Shown here: positions 15,318-23,192 of the stretch, in pieces | Layout: every line of letters begins with the position of its first letter | Numbering within the stretch: the first letter of the stretch is position 1 | Source of the DNA: Alteribacter populi | GTDB lineage: Bacteria; Bacillota; Bacilli; Bacillales; Salisediminibacteriaceae | Direction: 5' to 3' | Assembly: GCF_002352765.1 (NCBI RefSeq) | Contig: NZ_KZ293963.1 | Location: forward strand, 1,758,368-1,822,367 | Length of the DNA stretch: 64,000 nt | Notes under the pieces: generated by a model | Databases searched by the model: none | What the model was told of the DNA's origin: nothing | The model's input: only the letters and a program-made list of their open reading frames with translations | Translations under genes and position numbers: made by a program

Positions 15318-15358
15318 ATCACCCGATTGGTTTTTTGTTTATCTAATCGGGTGATTTT
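15318..15358 (-). terminator. Stem-loop between ccpA and motP (attenuating hairpin)
   Basis: ATCACCCGATT (from 15318) and AATCGGGTGAT (to about 15355) form an 11-bp stem with a ~16-base T-rich loop. The stem overlaps the ccpA stop codon. No U-run follows it on the ccpA-motP transcript strand, so termination would be partial. A stem-loop in this position is known to limit motPS expression in B. subtilis. Confidence 0.65.
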
Positions 15359-16350
15359 GTAGATTGACGGTATTCGATACGATGTGGTAATAACACGACA
15401 TCGTCATTTACTTCTTCTTTATTCATATACTTTGTGAGCAGACGCATGGAGACAGCTCCAATATCATACATTGGCTGAACAACAGACGTAAGTGTTGGTC
15501 GCACCATTGACACTAATCGAGTATTATCAAAACCAATGACTTCAAAATCTTCGGGCACATTAAACCCTTTGTCTTGTGCGCCGTGGATAACTCCTAATGC
15601 CATCTCATCTGTTGAAGCAAAAATAGCCGTTGGTTTATCCTCTAATGAAGTCAAACTCTCCATAGCTTCCAAACCTGAATCGTAAGTATAATCCCCGATG
15701 ACAACATAATCATCATTCAGTGTTAGTCCAGCGTCTTCAAGTGCTCGCTTGTATCCTGCAAATTTCTGATAGCCGTTAATCGGATCTTCTAACGTTCCTG
15801 ACAACATTGCAATTCGTTGATGTCCTTGGTTTATAAAGGATGTTACAGCATCATAGACACCCTGCTCGTAATCGATGTTGACACTTGGAAATGCTTTTTC
15901 ATCGTCCACAGTTGCGGATAGGACAACAGGTACAGGAGATTGCTTAAATTGCTGGGCGTGATCCTCAGTAATCTCACCACCCATGAAAACTAATCCATCT
16001 ACTTGTTTTTCAAGTAACGTGTTAATTAAATGAATTTCTTTTTCTTTGTTTTGATCAGAGTTACATAAAATGATATTGTACTTGTACATTGTCGCAATAT
16101 CTTCGATTCCACGTGCAAGCTCTGCAAAGAAAATGCTCGAAATATCAGGAATGATCACTCCTACTGTTGTCGTTTTTTTGCTTGCTAACCCTCTAGCTAC
16201 TGCATTCGGGCGATACCCCAGCCTTTCGATTGCTTCAAGTACTCGTTTTCTAGTAGTCGGCTTCACATTTGGGTTTCCATTAACGACACGGGAAACTGTA
16301 GCCATTGAAACGCCTGCTTCCCTCGCGACATCATAAATTGTTATATTCAT
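15343..16350 (-). CDS. ccpA: Catabolite control protein A (CcpA)
   Basis: CcpA is the LacI/GalR-family master regulator of carbon catabolite control. With HPr-Ser46-P it binds cre boxes. The 335-residue protein starts MNITIYDVAREAGVSMATVSRVVNG, the CcpA-type helix-turn-helix and hinge (to ~60), followed by a periplasmic-binding-like effector domain with GVIIPDISSIFFAELARGIED and VIGFDNTRLVSMVRP. Length matches B. subtilis CcpA (334). Start ATG 16350 has AGGAGG 7 bases upstream. Linkage to aroA upstream and motPS downstream is conserved. A perfect cre box occurs at the glycogen locus (47256). Confidence 0.97.
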   Translation of the reverse strand: MNITIYDVAREAGVSMATVSRVVNGNPNVKPTTRKRVLEAIERLGYRPNAVARGLASKKTTTVGVIIPDISSIFFAELARGIEDIATMYKYNIILCNSDQNKEKEIHLINTLLEKQVDGLVFMGGEITEDHAQQFKQSPVPVVLSATVDDEKAFPSVNIDYEQGVYDAVTSFINQGHQRIAMLSGTLEDPINGYQKFAGYKRALEDAGLTLNDDYVVIGDYTYDSGLEAMESLTSLEDKPTAIFASTDEMALGVIHGAQDKGFNVPEDFEVIGFDNTRLVSMVRPTLTSVVQPMYDIGAVSMRLLTKYMNKEEVNDDVVLLPHRIEYRQSTKSPD

Positions 16351-16658
16351 TTATATCCTCCTTACAGTCATTTCCATTTTATGGCTTTCATGTTTTCATA
16401 ACGTAATGCTATGATACGACACTTTAAGGAGGGGCGCAAATTCTTTATTTATATCGACAAAAAACGCCACTACCTTCACATTAAACAATAATTTTTTTAT
16501 ATTTTTCTTCTATGGACACCCTAGTCTCATTGTACTTTTTTTACAAATATCATATTTCTTTGGAAAGCTTACACCTTGTTTTTTTATTAGGTTGTCATTT
16601 TTTTCATTCACTATACGATAAAAGTGACTTTGCGGTACGTTTTACCTATATTACACAT
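16351..16658. other. Intergenic region upstream of ccpA
   Basis: About 300 AT-rich bases, presumably carrying the ccpA promoter; no single convincing -35/-10 pair could be chosen by eye, and no gene is seen. Confidence 0.4.
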
Positions 16659-16820
16659 AAGAAAAACTGTATAGTGGTCTTTTGTTAAGGCTCTTTTCTA
16701 AAAGATTGTTGCTATTTGTTTTTAGAGCGTTAGGCAAGCGAATGCTTGCTCAAAAAGCAACAAACTTTACAATAACAGTCTTTGTTAAAGCAGTTTCCTA
16801 AAAAATTATTGCTTTTTAAT
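16659..16820 (+). repeat. Composite repeat: repeat-2 leader joined to nested-hairpin repeat 3
   Basis: It starts with a GAAAAACTGTATAGTGGTC variant of the ACCGC-ATA-GCGGT hairpin, then GGCTCTTTTCTAAAAGATTG, GTTGCTATTTG, the hairpin GGCAAGCGAATGCTTGC and the closing arm AAAAAGCAACAAACTTTAC. The same order recurs at 24001, 31631 and 55852, and inverted at 43612. The outer arms (GTTGCT / AGCAAC) can pair, enclosing the inner hairpin. Confidence 0.8.
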
Positions 16821-16835
16821 AAGATAAGATCTTCG

Positions 16836-17040
16836 CTCGAATTCCGTACAGGCGGACGCTTTTACCCCAGTGCACAAGTGCGACATCCGTTCTTCCTTCA
16901 CTTCGTTCGGATTCACGGTGTCCTTTGCCGCGGGCAACGCTTAAGTCGCTTAAGCCTCCCTCGGGGAAACATCCTACGGTTCCTCGTCGCAAGAAAACTA
17001 TTGTTGCTTTTTCCGCTGAAGTCACCGCCTTTCGCTCTTT
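16836..17040 (+). repeat. GC-rich intergenic repeat related to the MITE interior
   Basis: The segment includes GGTTCCTCGTCGCAAGAAAA and CTATTGTTGCTTTT, which are nearly identical to the interior of both ~330-bp MITE-like elements. It also contains short palindromic GC-rich stretches such as ACGCTTAAGTCGCTTAAGC. No gene. Confidence 0.65.
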
Positions 17041-17090
17041 CGTATTATAAAATCTAAATGATTATCCCCTTTGTATCTTTGTAACCTACC

Positions 17091-17212
17091 GCTTCGGAAA
17101 TACACTACGCTTTCCGCGGGCTCGCGCTGAGCCTCCTCGTTCGCAAAGTGCGCTCACTGTGGGGTCTCAACGTCTTCGCTTTCCCGCTGGAGTCTACGTG
17201 TATTTCCTTCGC
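17091..17212. repeat. 122-bp GC-rich palindromic element
   Basis: The ends GCTTCGGAAATACAC (17091-17105) and GTGTATTTCCTTCGC (17198-17212) are inverted repeats. The interior (CTTTCCGCGGGC, GAGCCTCCTCGTTCGC, CTCACTGTGGGGTCT) is also embedded in the MITE-like elements. The preceding CTAAATGATTATCCCCTTTG (17052-17071) and the left arm recur in degraded form at 57773-57945. Confidence 0.75.
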
Positions 17213-17318
17213 TGGTATAGTGCTTTGTAAATTCATCACATTTATATATTGCTTGATGAAGTCAAACAATGGCTATTCATTTTTATAATGGATAAAAAAA
17301 CAACGTTAGTTTCCACCG

Positions 17319-17357
17319 TAAAAAAGCTGTCTCAGCATTCATTGCTTGAGACAGCTT
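17319..17357 (-). terminator. aroA terminator
   Basis: AAGCTGTCTCA (17324-17334) pairs with TGAGACAGCTT (17347-17357), followed on the minus strand by T-rich sequence. Confidence 0.88.
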
Positions 17358-17368
17358 CTTTTTAAAGA

Positions 17369-18466
17369 TTATCCTTTAACGACAGTCTTTGGTGATTTAT
17401 ATAGTCCTGATTGCTCTAATTGAGTCATAAACTCGTCAAATTCATCAATGTCCATTTGTTGTGCAGAATCTGATAAGGCTACAGCCGGGTCCGGATGTAC
17501 CTCAGCCATGACTCCATCTGCACCAATAGCCAATGCTGCCTTTGCAGTAGGAAGTAATAGATCTCTCCGACCAGTAGAATGTGTTACATCAACCCATACA
17601 GGAAGGTGTGTTTCTTGCTTAAGAATAGGAACTGCCGATATATCGAGTGTATTCCTTGTCGCTTTCTCATACGTACGAATACCTCGCTCGCAAAGCATGA
17701 CATTTTTATTTCCTTTAGATAGAATGTACTCAGCAGCATTCATGAACTCTTCAATGGTAGCAGATAATCCACGTTTTAAAAGGACTGGCTTATCTACTGA
17801 ACCAGCTGCTTTTAACAGCTCAAAGTTTTGCATGTTACGCGCTCCAATTTGAATCACATCAACATATTTGAGTGCCATTTCAATATCATTTGGGTTCACA
17901 ATTTCACTAATAACTGCTAAATCATGCTTTTTCGCTACGTCATGTAGGATCTGAAGGCCTTCTTCTCCTAAGCCTTGGAAGTCATAAGGTGAAGTTCTAG
18001 GCTTAAATGCGCCACCTCGCAAAAATTTAATCCCTTGCTTTTTCAAAGCTTGAGCTACTGTATCCACTTGTTCGTAGCTTTCTACCGAGCAAGGACCAGC
18101 GATCATGCGTTGCTGTCCATCTCCTATTGGTTCACCCTTAACATCAACTACAGTATTGTCAGCCTGCTTTTTACGCGATACAAGTAAAGCCTTTCGATGG
18201 TCGTCTTCTTGTATTTCGAGACTAGCTTTAAAAATTTGCTTGAAAATATGTTGAAGGGTCGATGTTTCAAATGGCCCTTTGTTATGTTCAGTAATTAGAT
18301 CAAGCATTTTTCGCTCCCTTACAGGGTCAAAGCGATTAAGTCCTTGAGCACTCTTCACTCGCCCGATCTCCTTAGCTAACTTTGCTCTTTCATTAATCAA
18401 CTCCATTAATTGTAAGTTGACCTCGTCTAATTCTTTTCTCAACTCTTCTAATTGCTCGTTACCCAT
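17369..18466 (-). CDS. aroA: Bifunctional DAHP synthase / chorismate mutase
   Basis: This is the entry enzyme of the shikimate pathway, fused to chorismate mutase. The N-terminal AroQ-type mutase (~1-90: ELRKELDEVNLQLMELINER, RVKSAQGLNRFDPVRE) acts as feedback sensor for prephenate/chorismate in Bacillus. The C-terminal KDO8P/DAHP synthase barrel (~110-360) condenses PEP with erythrose-4-phosphate (MIAGPCSVESYEQ, LRGGAFKPRTSPYDFQG, VWVDVTHSTGRRD, VMAEVHPDP). Length 365 agrees with B. subtilis AroA/AroG (358). Start ATG 18466 is preceded by AGGAG. The gene lies upstream of ccpA as in B. subtilis, here separated from it by about 1 kb of repeats. Confidence 0.96.
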   Translation of the reverse strand: MGNEQLEELRKELDEVNLQLMELINERAKLAKEIGRVKSAQGLNRFDPVRERKMLDLITEHNKGPFETSTLQHIFKQIFKASLEIQEDDHRKALLVSRKKQADNTVVDVKGEPIGDGQQRMIAGPCSVESYEQVDTVAQALKKQGIKFLRGGAFKPRTSPYDFQGLGEEGLQILHDVAKKHDLAVISEIVNPNDIEMALKYVDVIQIGARNMQNFELLKAAGSVDKPVLLKRGLSATIEEFMNAAEYILSKGNKNVMLCERGIRTYEKATRNTLDISAVPILKQETHLPVWVDVTHSTGRRDLLLPTAKAALAIGADGVMAEVHPDPAVALSDSAQQMDIDEFDEFMTQLEQSGLYKSPKTVVKG

Positions 18467-18738
18467 AAGTGATAGCTCCTCTCCATTACTTCTGATTTAC
18501 TTTATTCTAATCGATTAGGGACTATTATAAACGATTGACTTCTTTCTGTCACCCATTTTTTCTTTATAACTTAAACGCTTTTAAGTGTTAAAGTAAGAAG
18601 TGGTTTGTAAAATCCTCAAAAAACACGATTACAATCTTAATTTGATTAGCTTATGTTTCATAAACGAAGGTGTGTCTCCTTCATCTATTTTTTGCTGTTA
18701 ACGTAAATATAAAACCTAATGTATGTACAACATTATTA
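18467..18738. other. Intergenic region between aroA and ytxJ terminator
   Basis: AT-rich, about 270 bases, without a credible gene; it presumably contains the aroA promoter and leader. No T-box or known riboswitch motif was recognised. Confidence 0.4.
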
Positions 18739-18776
18739 AAAAACGCCCTGCCTGTTTTATTTTCAGGAGGGCGTTT
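18739..18776 (-). terminator. ytxGHJ operon terminator
   Basis: AAACGCCCTGCCTG and CAGGAGGGCGTTT form a long, slightly interrupted stem followed on the minus strand by T-rich sequence, 17 bases past the ytxJ stop. Confidence 0.85.
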
Positions 18777-18793
18777 CGAACTTCTACTTTGCT

Positions 18794-19126
18794 TTATTTC
18801 TCTTCCCATACACTTGAAAGTTTTTTATTCGTTACATTCCAATGAGAGTCGTGCCATTTAACCTCACCGTTAACAAATAACAATGCTTGAGGTGATTCAT
18901 GCTTTACACTAAATCGATTTGCAATTTCATCTGAAAGCGGTCGTGCCTCTTGCACATTTAAATAAAATACAGGTACATTTTCCTGTGATTGACTGAATTT
19001 TTCTGTTTCTTCGTAGGCTTCAGTGCTAATTGGACATGTGGTACTATTTTTTAATAGATAAAATTCGTCTGTATTTTTCACTAAATTTTCCCATTGTTCT
19101 ACTGTTTCAATTTTAGTTAGACTCAT
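18794..19126 (-). CDS. ytxJ: YtxJ, monothiol thioredoxin-fold protein
   Basis: Starting at ATG 19126 (AAAGGAG 7 bases upstream) gives 110 residues, matching YtxJ (~108); a longer frame adds an unsupported N-terminus. The protein has a thioredoxin-like fold with a single reactive cysteine, Cys31, in NSTTCPIST, and no resolving cysteine in a CxxC arrangement. Family members (DUF2847) are proposed bacilliredoxin-like proteins acting with bacillithiol; that role is known only by association. It is the last gene of ytxG-ytxH-ytxJ, 41 bases after ytxH. Confidence 0.9.
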   Translation of the reverse strand: MSLTKIETVEQWENLVKNTDEFYLLKNSTTCPISTEAYEETEKFSQSQENVPVFYLNVQEARPLSDEIANRFSVKHESPQALLFVNGEVKWHDSHWNVTNKKLSSVWEEK

Positions 19127-19167
19127 GAGTATTCTCCTTTTAGAGGCTGGTTTTTGAAAACGCACTT

Positions 19168-19614
19168 TTAATTTTCTTCAGATTCGTTTTGTTTTTTTTC
19201 TCTTTCTTTCTCCTCAACTTCCTGTACAAGCTGCTCTACAGAACGTTGGAGTTCTTCTACTTCTTTCTTTACAGACGCTGCAATTTCCTCACCGGCCCCT
19301 TGAAGGTCAGTTGTTAAACTTTCAGCTGACTCTGTTAACTCTTCAACGTCCTTTCTAACGGCTCTTGTTAACTCTTTGACACGGTCAACTAAACTTGTTG
19401 ACTGTTCCGAAACGGTTTGTGCAAAGTTTGATGTGCTTTCCTTCGCTGTTGTTGCTGCAATTTTTGCGCCTTCGTTAAGGTCCTCGCGTAATTCCTTTCC
19501 TGACTTAGGCGCCAAAAGTAAAGCAGTTGAAGCTCCGACAATTCCACCTAACAACGTACCAATAAAAAAATCCTTTGTGTTCATGTTGTTACTTTGATTT
19601 TTGTTTTCAGTCAT
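19168..19614 (-). CDS. ytxH: YtxH, general-stress YtxH-domain protein
   Basis: The 148-residue protein has a hydrophilic N-terminus, one glycine-rich hydrophobic segment (~14-35: DFFIGTLLGGIVGASTALLLAP) and the domain signature APKSGKELRED. The rest (~50-148) is a highly charged, amphipathic coiled-coil-like region ending in Glu/Lys-rich sequence. YtxH proteins are induced by general stress; their molecular role is unknown, though membrane-associated scaffolding is often suggested. The gene is separated from ytxG by three bases and shares its sigma-H promoter. Confidence 0.92.
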   Translation of the reverse strand: MTENKNQSNNMNTKDFFIGTLLGGIVGASTALLLAPKSGKELREDLNEGAKIAATTAKESTSNFAQTVSEQSTSLVDRVKELTRAVRKDVEELTESAESLTTDLQGAGEEIAASVKKEVEELQRSVEQLVQEVEEKEREKKQNESEEN

Positions 19615-19617
19615 CGT

Positions 19618-20085
19618 TTATTCCTCCTCTTGTTTTCTTTTCGTTGTTTCTGCTGTATAAGCCTTTTCCTCACTATTACGTTTTGCTTTCCATTTTGACC
19701 ACATTTCCATCGCTACATTGCCCCATTTCACAGCCTGGGCAACTTGCTCTGTATTCGCATTAGCTTGTTGGGAGACCATGTGTGACACGCTTCTCACAGA
19801 TTGATTAACTGTCTTTAAAGAGTCACCCAATTCTTTTGCTGATTCAAATACGCCGTTTAATGATTCTGACTTTCCTTGAATATCATCTGCGAGACGGTTC
19901 GTTTTATGTAAAAGAGCAGTAGATTCCTGTGAGATCCCATCAATCTGCTTTTCCATACCTTCTACTGTGTTTGATACCCTGTCTAACGTTTTCGTCACTG
20001 CTTTTAATGTTAAAATGAGGTACATAACGAGAATAGCAAAAGCTACTGCTATGATCGCTGCACTGACATATAATAACCATTCCAT
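19618..20085 (-). CDS. ytxG: YtxG, DUF948 membrane-anchored protein
   Basis: I choose ATG 20085, with AGGAGG 9 bases upstream (155 residues); the upstream in-frame extension has no ribosome site. An N-terminal membrane helix (~2-25: EWLLYVSAAIIAVAFAILVM) is followed by the DUF948 region (~26-110), predicted long helices with TLDRVSNTVEGMEKQIDGI. This resembles methyl-accepting-protein-like coiled coils. Function unknown. It is first in the ytxGHJ operon, whose B. subtilis counterpart is controlled by sigma-B and sigma-H. A near-perfect sigma-H promoter lies about 100 bases upstream here. Confidence 0.9.
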   Translation of the reverse strand: MEWLLYVSAAIIAVAFAILVMYLILTLKAVTKTLDRVSNTVEGMEKQIDGISQESTALLHKTNRLADDIQGKSESLNGVFESAKELGDSLKTVNQSVRSVSHMVSQQANANTEQVAQAVKWGNVAMEMWSKWKAKRNSEEKAYTAETTKRKQEEE

Positions 20086-20182
20086 ACCTACACACCTCCT
20101 GTACTCTATGAGTAATTGACGCAACGGTGCCTCGATCTGTCAGGCTCGTTTCATCCCCATAAAGCCAATACTCCATATAGAA

Positions 20183-20212
20183 ATATTCTACACATTTTCT
20201 GTCTAATCCTCT
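20183..20212 (-). promoter_or_regulatory. Sigma-H promoter of ytxGHJ
   Basis: On the minus strand AGAGGATTA (20212-20204) matches the sigma-H -35 consensus RnAGGAwww at every defined base. After 12 bases GTAGAATAT (20191-20183) matches RnnGAATww completely. This agrees with the known sigma-H dependence of ytxGHJ in B. subtilis. Confidence 0.8.
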
Positions 20213-20321
20213 AGAAAAATGAAAGATTTTCTGTCCGTACGTTTCACTACATGAAAAGTTAAGGTAAAATAAAATAGATTGACTATTGTTAAAATAACAT
20301 CCAGCTTAAAGGAGGAAGAAG

Positions 20322-21434
20322 ATGAGAGATTCCCGTATTCAAACTTTAGCCAAAAATTTGGTCCAATACTCAGTTCACTTACAAAAAGGTGAGCATATTT
20401 TAATCGAGAACTTCGGAGTCCAAAAAGAACTCGTTAAAGCCTTAGTTGAAGAAGCCTATGCTGCAGGTGGCCATCCTCATGTTTTATTAAAGGACCATGA
20501 AATAAACCGTACCCTTTTAATGGGCGCTTCAAACGAACAACAGGAATTATCCGCAGATATTGAAGCATTTGCAATGGAAAAGATGAATGCGTACATAGGT
20601 TTAAGAGCTGGCGATAATATTACTGAATTATCGGATGTTCCTTCCGATAAAATGAGTTTACATCAGCAAACTGTAGGTACTAAAGTACACCGTCACATTC
20701 GTGTACCGAAAACGAAGTGGTGTGTACTTCGGTACCCAAGTTCTTCAATGGCACAATTAGCGAAAATGAGTACAGAGGCTTTCGAAGATTTTTATTTTAA
20801 TGTATGTAATTTAGATTATAGCAAAATGAACGAAGCTATGGATGCTTTGGTCACTCGTATGAATAATACTGACGAAGTCCGCATTACTGGTGAAGGCACT
20901 GATCTTACTTTCTCTATAAAAGAGATCCCAGCTATAAAATGCGCAGGTAATATGAACATTCCTGACGGCGAAGTATACACAGCTCCAGTACGTGATTCTG
21001 TAAATGGTACAATTCGATATAATACGGCTTCACCATATCAAGGGTTTACCTATGAAAATATTGCCTTGACGTTTGAAGACGGTAAAATTGTAAAAGCAGA
21101 ATCGAACGACACTGAAAGAATTAATCAAATCTTTGACACTGACGAAGGTGCTCGATTTATTGGTGAATTTGCCATTGGAGTCAACCCACACATCCAGCAT
21201 CCAATGCAGGACATCCTATTTGATGAAAAGATTGATGGTAGCTTCCACTTTACGCCTGGTCAAGCCTATGAGGATGCATATAACGGAAACGACTCTGCGA
21301 TCCATTGGGATATCGTGTTCATCCAACGCCCCGAGTACGGAGGTGGAAACATCTACTTCGATGGTGAATTAATCCGAAAAAACGGTCGCTTCGTAGTCGA
21401 TGATCTCCAACCGTTAAATCCAGAAAACTTATAA
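20322..21434 (+). CDS. ampS: M29-family aminopeptidase (AmpS type)
   Basis: The enzyme is a cytoplasmic metal-dependent aminopeptidase of the thermophilic-aminopeptidase family M29. The 370-residue length is slightly short for the family (~410). Family features are visible: N-terminal YSVHLQKGEHILIE, GEVYTAPVRDSVNGTI near 225, GEFAIGVNP near 285, and the metal-ligand segment DSAIHWDIVF plus YFDGELIRKNGRF at the end. Start ATG 20322 has AAAGGAGG. It is divergent from ytxG. Just after the stop is a short CCGCATGCGG hairpin with a T-rich tail that starts a repeat cluster and may serve as its terminator. Confidence 0.88.
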   Translation: MRDSRIQTLAKNLVQYSVHLQKGEHILIENFGVQKELVKALVEEAYAAGGHPHVLLKDHEINRTLLMGASNEQQELSADIEAFAMEKMNAYIGLRAGDNITELSDVPSDKMSLHQQTVGTKVHRHIRVPKTKWCVLRYPSSSMAQLAKMSTEAFEDFYFNVCNLDYSKMNEAMDALVTRMNNTDEVRITGEGTDLTFSIKEIPAIKCAGNMNIPDGEVYTAPVRDSVNGTIRYNTASPYQGFTYENIALTFEDGKIVKAESNDTERINQIFDTDEGARFIGEFAIGVNPHIQHPMQDILFDEKIDGSFHFTPGQAYEDAYNGNDSAIHWDIVFIQRPEYGGGNIYFDGELIRKNGRFVVDDLQPLNPENL

Positions 21435-21610
21435 GAAAAACCGCATGCGGGGCTTTTATTAAGGCTTATTCTGTAAAGTATCCTGCTATTTGAGCGTTTT
21501 TAAACAACAGTTCCCCTAAAAAATAAGCAATGGCTTCGCTCACTGCTCGCCCGTTATGAAAAATCGTAACGGGCTTTTAAGTAATGCAGAGGCTGCGCTC
21601 ATTGCTTTAG
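21433..21610. repeat. Repeat cluster downstream of ampS
   Basis: The cluster begins with AAGAAAAACCGCATGCGG and CTTTTATTAAGGCT (repeat-2/3 leader). It is followed by GCAATGGCTTCGCTCACTGC, the perfect hairpin GCCCGTTA / TAACGGGC, and a second CGCTCATTGCTTT. The latter part is also present at 33955-34041. Confidence 0.7.
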
Positions 21611-21651
21611 GGTTAATTCAAAAGGGCTTAACCAACCTTCTGAGATTCCTT

Positions 21652-22950
21652 CTATTCTGCAAGTCGTTCATAAGCATTTTGGAATTTCTGAACATCACCA
21701 GCACCCATAAATAATAAAATCCCTTGGTCATGTTGCAGCAATTGATTGACTGTTTCTTCGTTTACAAGAATTGAACCAGGAATACGTTCCTGGAGGTCAT
21801 CAATGGACAAAAATTGTTCATTTTCTCGTGCCGAAGCAAAAATATCACACAAATAAACCGTATCCGCTTCTTTTAAACTTTCCGCAAAATCATCTAAAAA
21901 GGTTTGGGTTCGAGTAAAAGTGTGTGGTTGAAAAATAGCAACCACTTCACGCTCTGGATATTTTTGTTTTGTTGCTTCGATTGTCGCTGCAATTTCCGTT
22001 GGATGATGCGCATAGTCGTCAATAAGAACCTGTTTTCCAAATGATTTTTCACTAAAACGTCTTTTTACTCCTGAGAAAGTTTTCAAATGATTCTTAACGA
22101 TGTTGACGTCAATATTCTCATATTCACATAAAGCGATAACACTCAATGCATTTAATATATTGTGATTGCCGAATCCAGGAATCGTGAATGAACCATATGC
22201 CGTATTTCGTACATAAACATCAAAGTGAGTTCCGTTTGAATCCACATTTACATTTTTCGCTTGAAAATCATTTTGTGCACCAAAACCATAGTAAACAACA
22301 GGAACTTGAGCATTAATTTGCTGCAGGTATTCATCATCACCACAGGCAATGATCGCCTTCTTCACTTGTTTAGCCATATCCTGGAACGCTGAAAATACAT
22401 CTTCCACATCTCTAAAATAGTCGGGGTGGTCAAAGTCCACGTTCGTCATAACACAGTAGTCTGGGTGGTAGTGTAAAAAGTGCCTGCGATACTCACACGC
22501 TTCAAACACAAAGTATTCACTTTCCTCTTCCCCTTTTCCCGTACCGTCACCTATTAAAAATGAGGTCGGTTTCGCTTGCTGTAAGACGTGTGACATTAAT
22601 CCGGTTGTTGACGTTTTTCCGTGGGAACCAGTAATCGCAATACTCGTAAATTGCTGAATAAATTCACCAAGAAAGGTCGGATACGGGTGTACCATAATCT
22701 CTTTTTCTGCTGCTGCTTTCACTTCTTCATGGTCTTCACCGTATGCAGCTGAAGCGATGATCGTCTGTCCCTCTTGAACGTTGTCTTTGTTAAAAGGCAA
22801 TAACGGGATCCCTTTTTCTTCTAAAGGTTTTTGAGTAAAAAAGACCTTATCTACATCTGATCCTTGTACATCATATTTCATGTCACTGAGAATTTGTGCT
22901 AATGCACTCATCCCAGATCCTTTTATTCCGATAAAATGAAACATTGTCAT
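21652..22950 (-). CDS. murC: UDP-N-acetylmuramate--L-alanine ligase
   Basis: MurC adds L-alanine to UDP-MurNAc using ATP, the first amino-acid step of peptidoglycan precursor synthesis. The 432-residue protein has the Rossmann N-domain (FIGIKGSGMSALAQIL, QGSDVDK), the ATP-binding ITGSHGKTSTTG near 108, the central-domain motifs TNVDFDHPDYF and GFGNHNILNALSVIALC, and the C-terminal IDDYAHHPTEI near 325. Length is normal. Start ATG 22950 has GGAGGTCC upstream. In B. subtilis murC lies between ytxG and ytpT (sftA); here the aminopeptidase and several genes are interspersed. Confidence 0.97.
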   Translation of the reverse strand: MTMFHFIGIKGSGMSALAQILSDMKYDVQGSDVDKVFFTQKPLEEKGIPLLPFNKDNVQEGQTIIASAAYGEDHEEVKAAAEKEIMVHPYPTFLGEFIQQFTSIAITGSHGKTSTTGLMSHVLQQAKPTSFLIGDGTGKGEEESEYFVFEACEYRRHFLHYHPDYCVMTNVDFDHPDYFRDVEDVFSAFQDMAKQVKKAIIACGDDEYLQQINAQVPVVYYGFGAQNDFQAKNVNVDSNGTHFDVYVRNTAYGSFTIPGFGNHNILNALSVIALCEYENIDVNIVKNHLKTFSGVKRRFSEKSFGKQVLIDDYAHHPTEIAATIEATKQKYPEREVVAIFQPHTFTRTQTFLDDFAESLKEADTVYLCDIFASARENEQFLSIDDLQERIPGSILVNEETVNQLLQHDQGILLFMGAGDVQKFQNAYERLAE

Positions 22951-23192
22951 ATTTGGACCTCCAAGATTGAGTTGTCACTTAAATGGCGCCCGAATAGAGA
23001 ATAAACATCTACTTATAGTATATGTCTACAGCCTCATTTCGGGAATCGCGAATAAAACACCTATCCATTATAGCAGATCAAAAACGCATCAACCATCGCT
23101 CTACATTCATACATCTAAAGTTTTAAAGGTTTACCTTTTTTTCTCACAACGATACCACTTATATATAGTTTATCCTTTTCCATTTTTATTCA

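Noticed and set aside
18559..18575. Possible cre-like site (TTAAACGCTTTTAAG) upstream of aroA
   Set aside because: It lacks the TG and CA ends required by the cre consensus.
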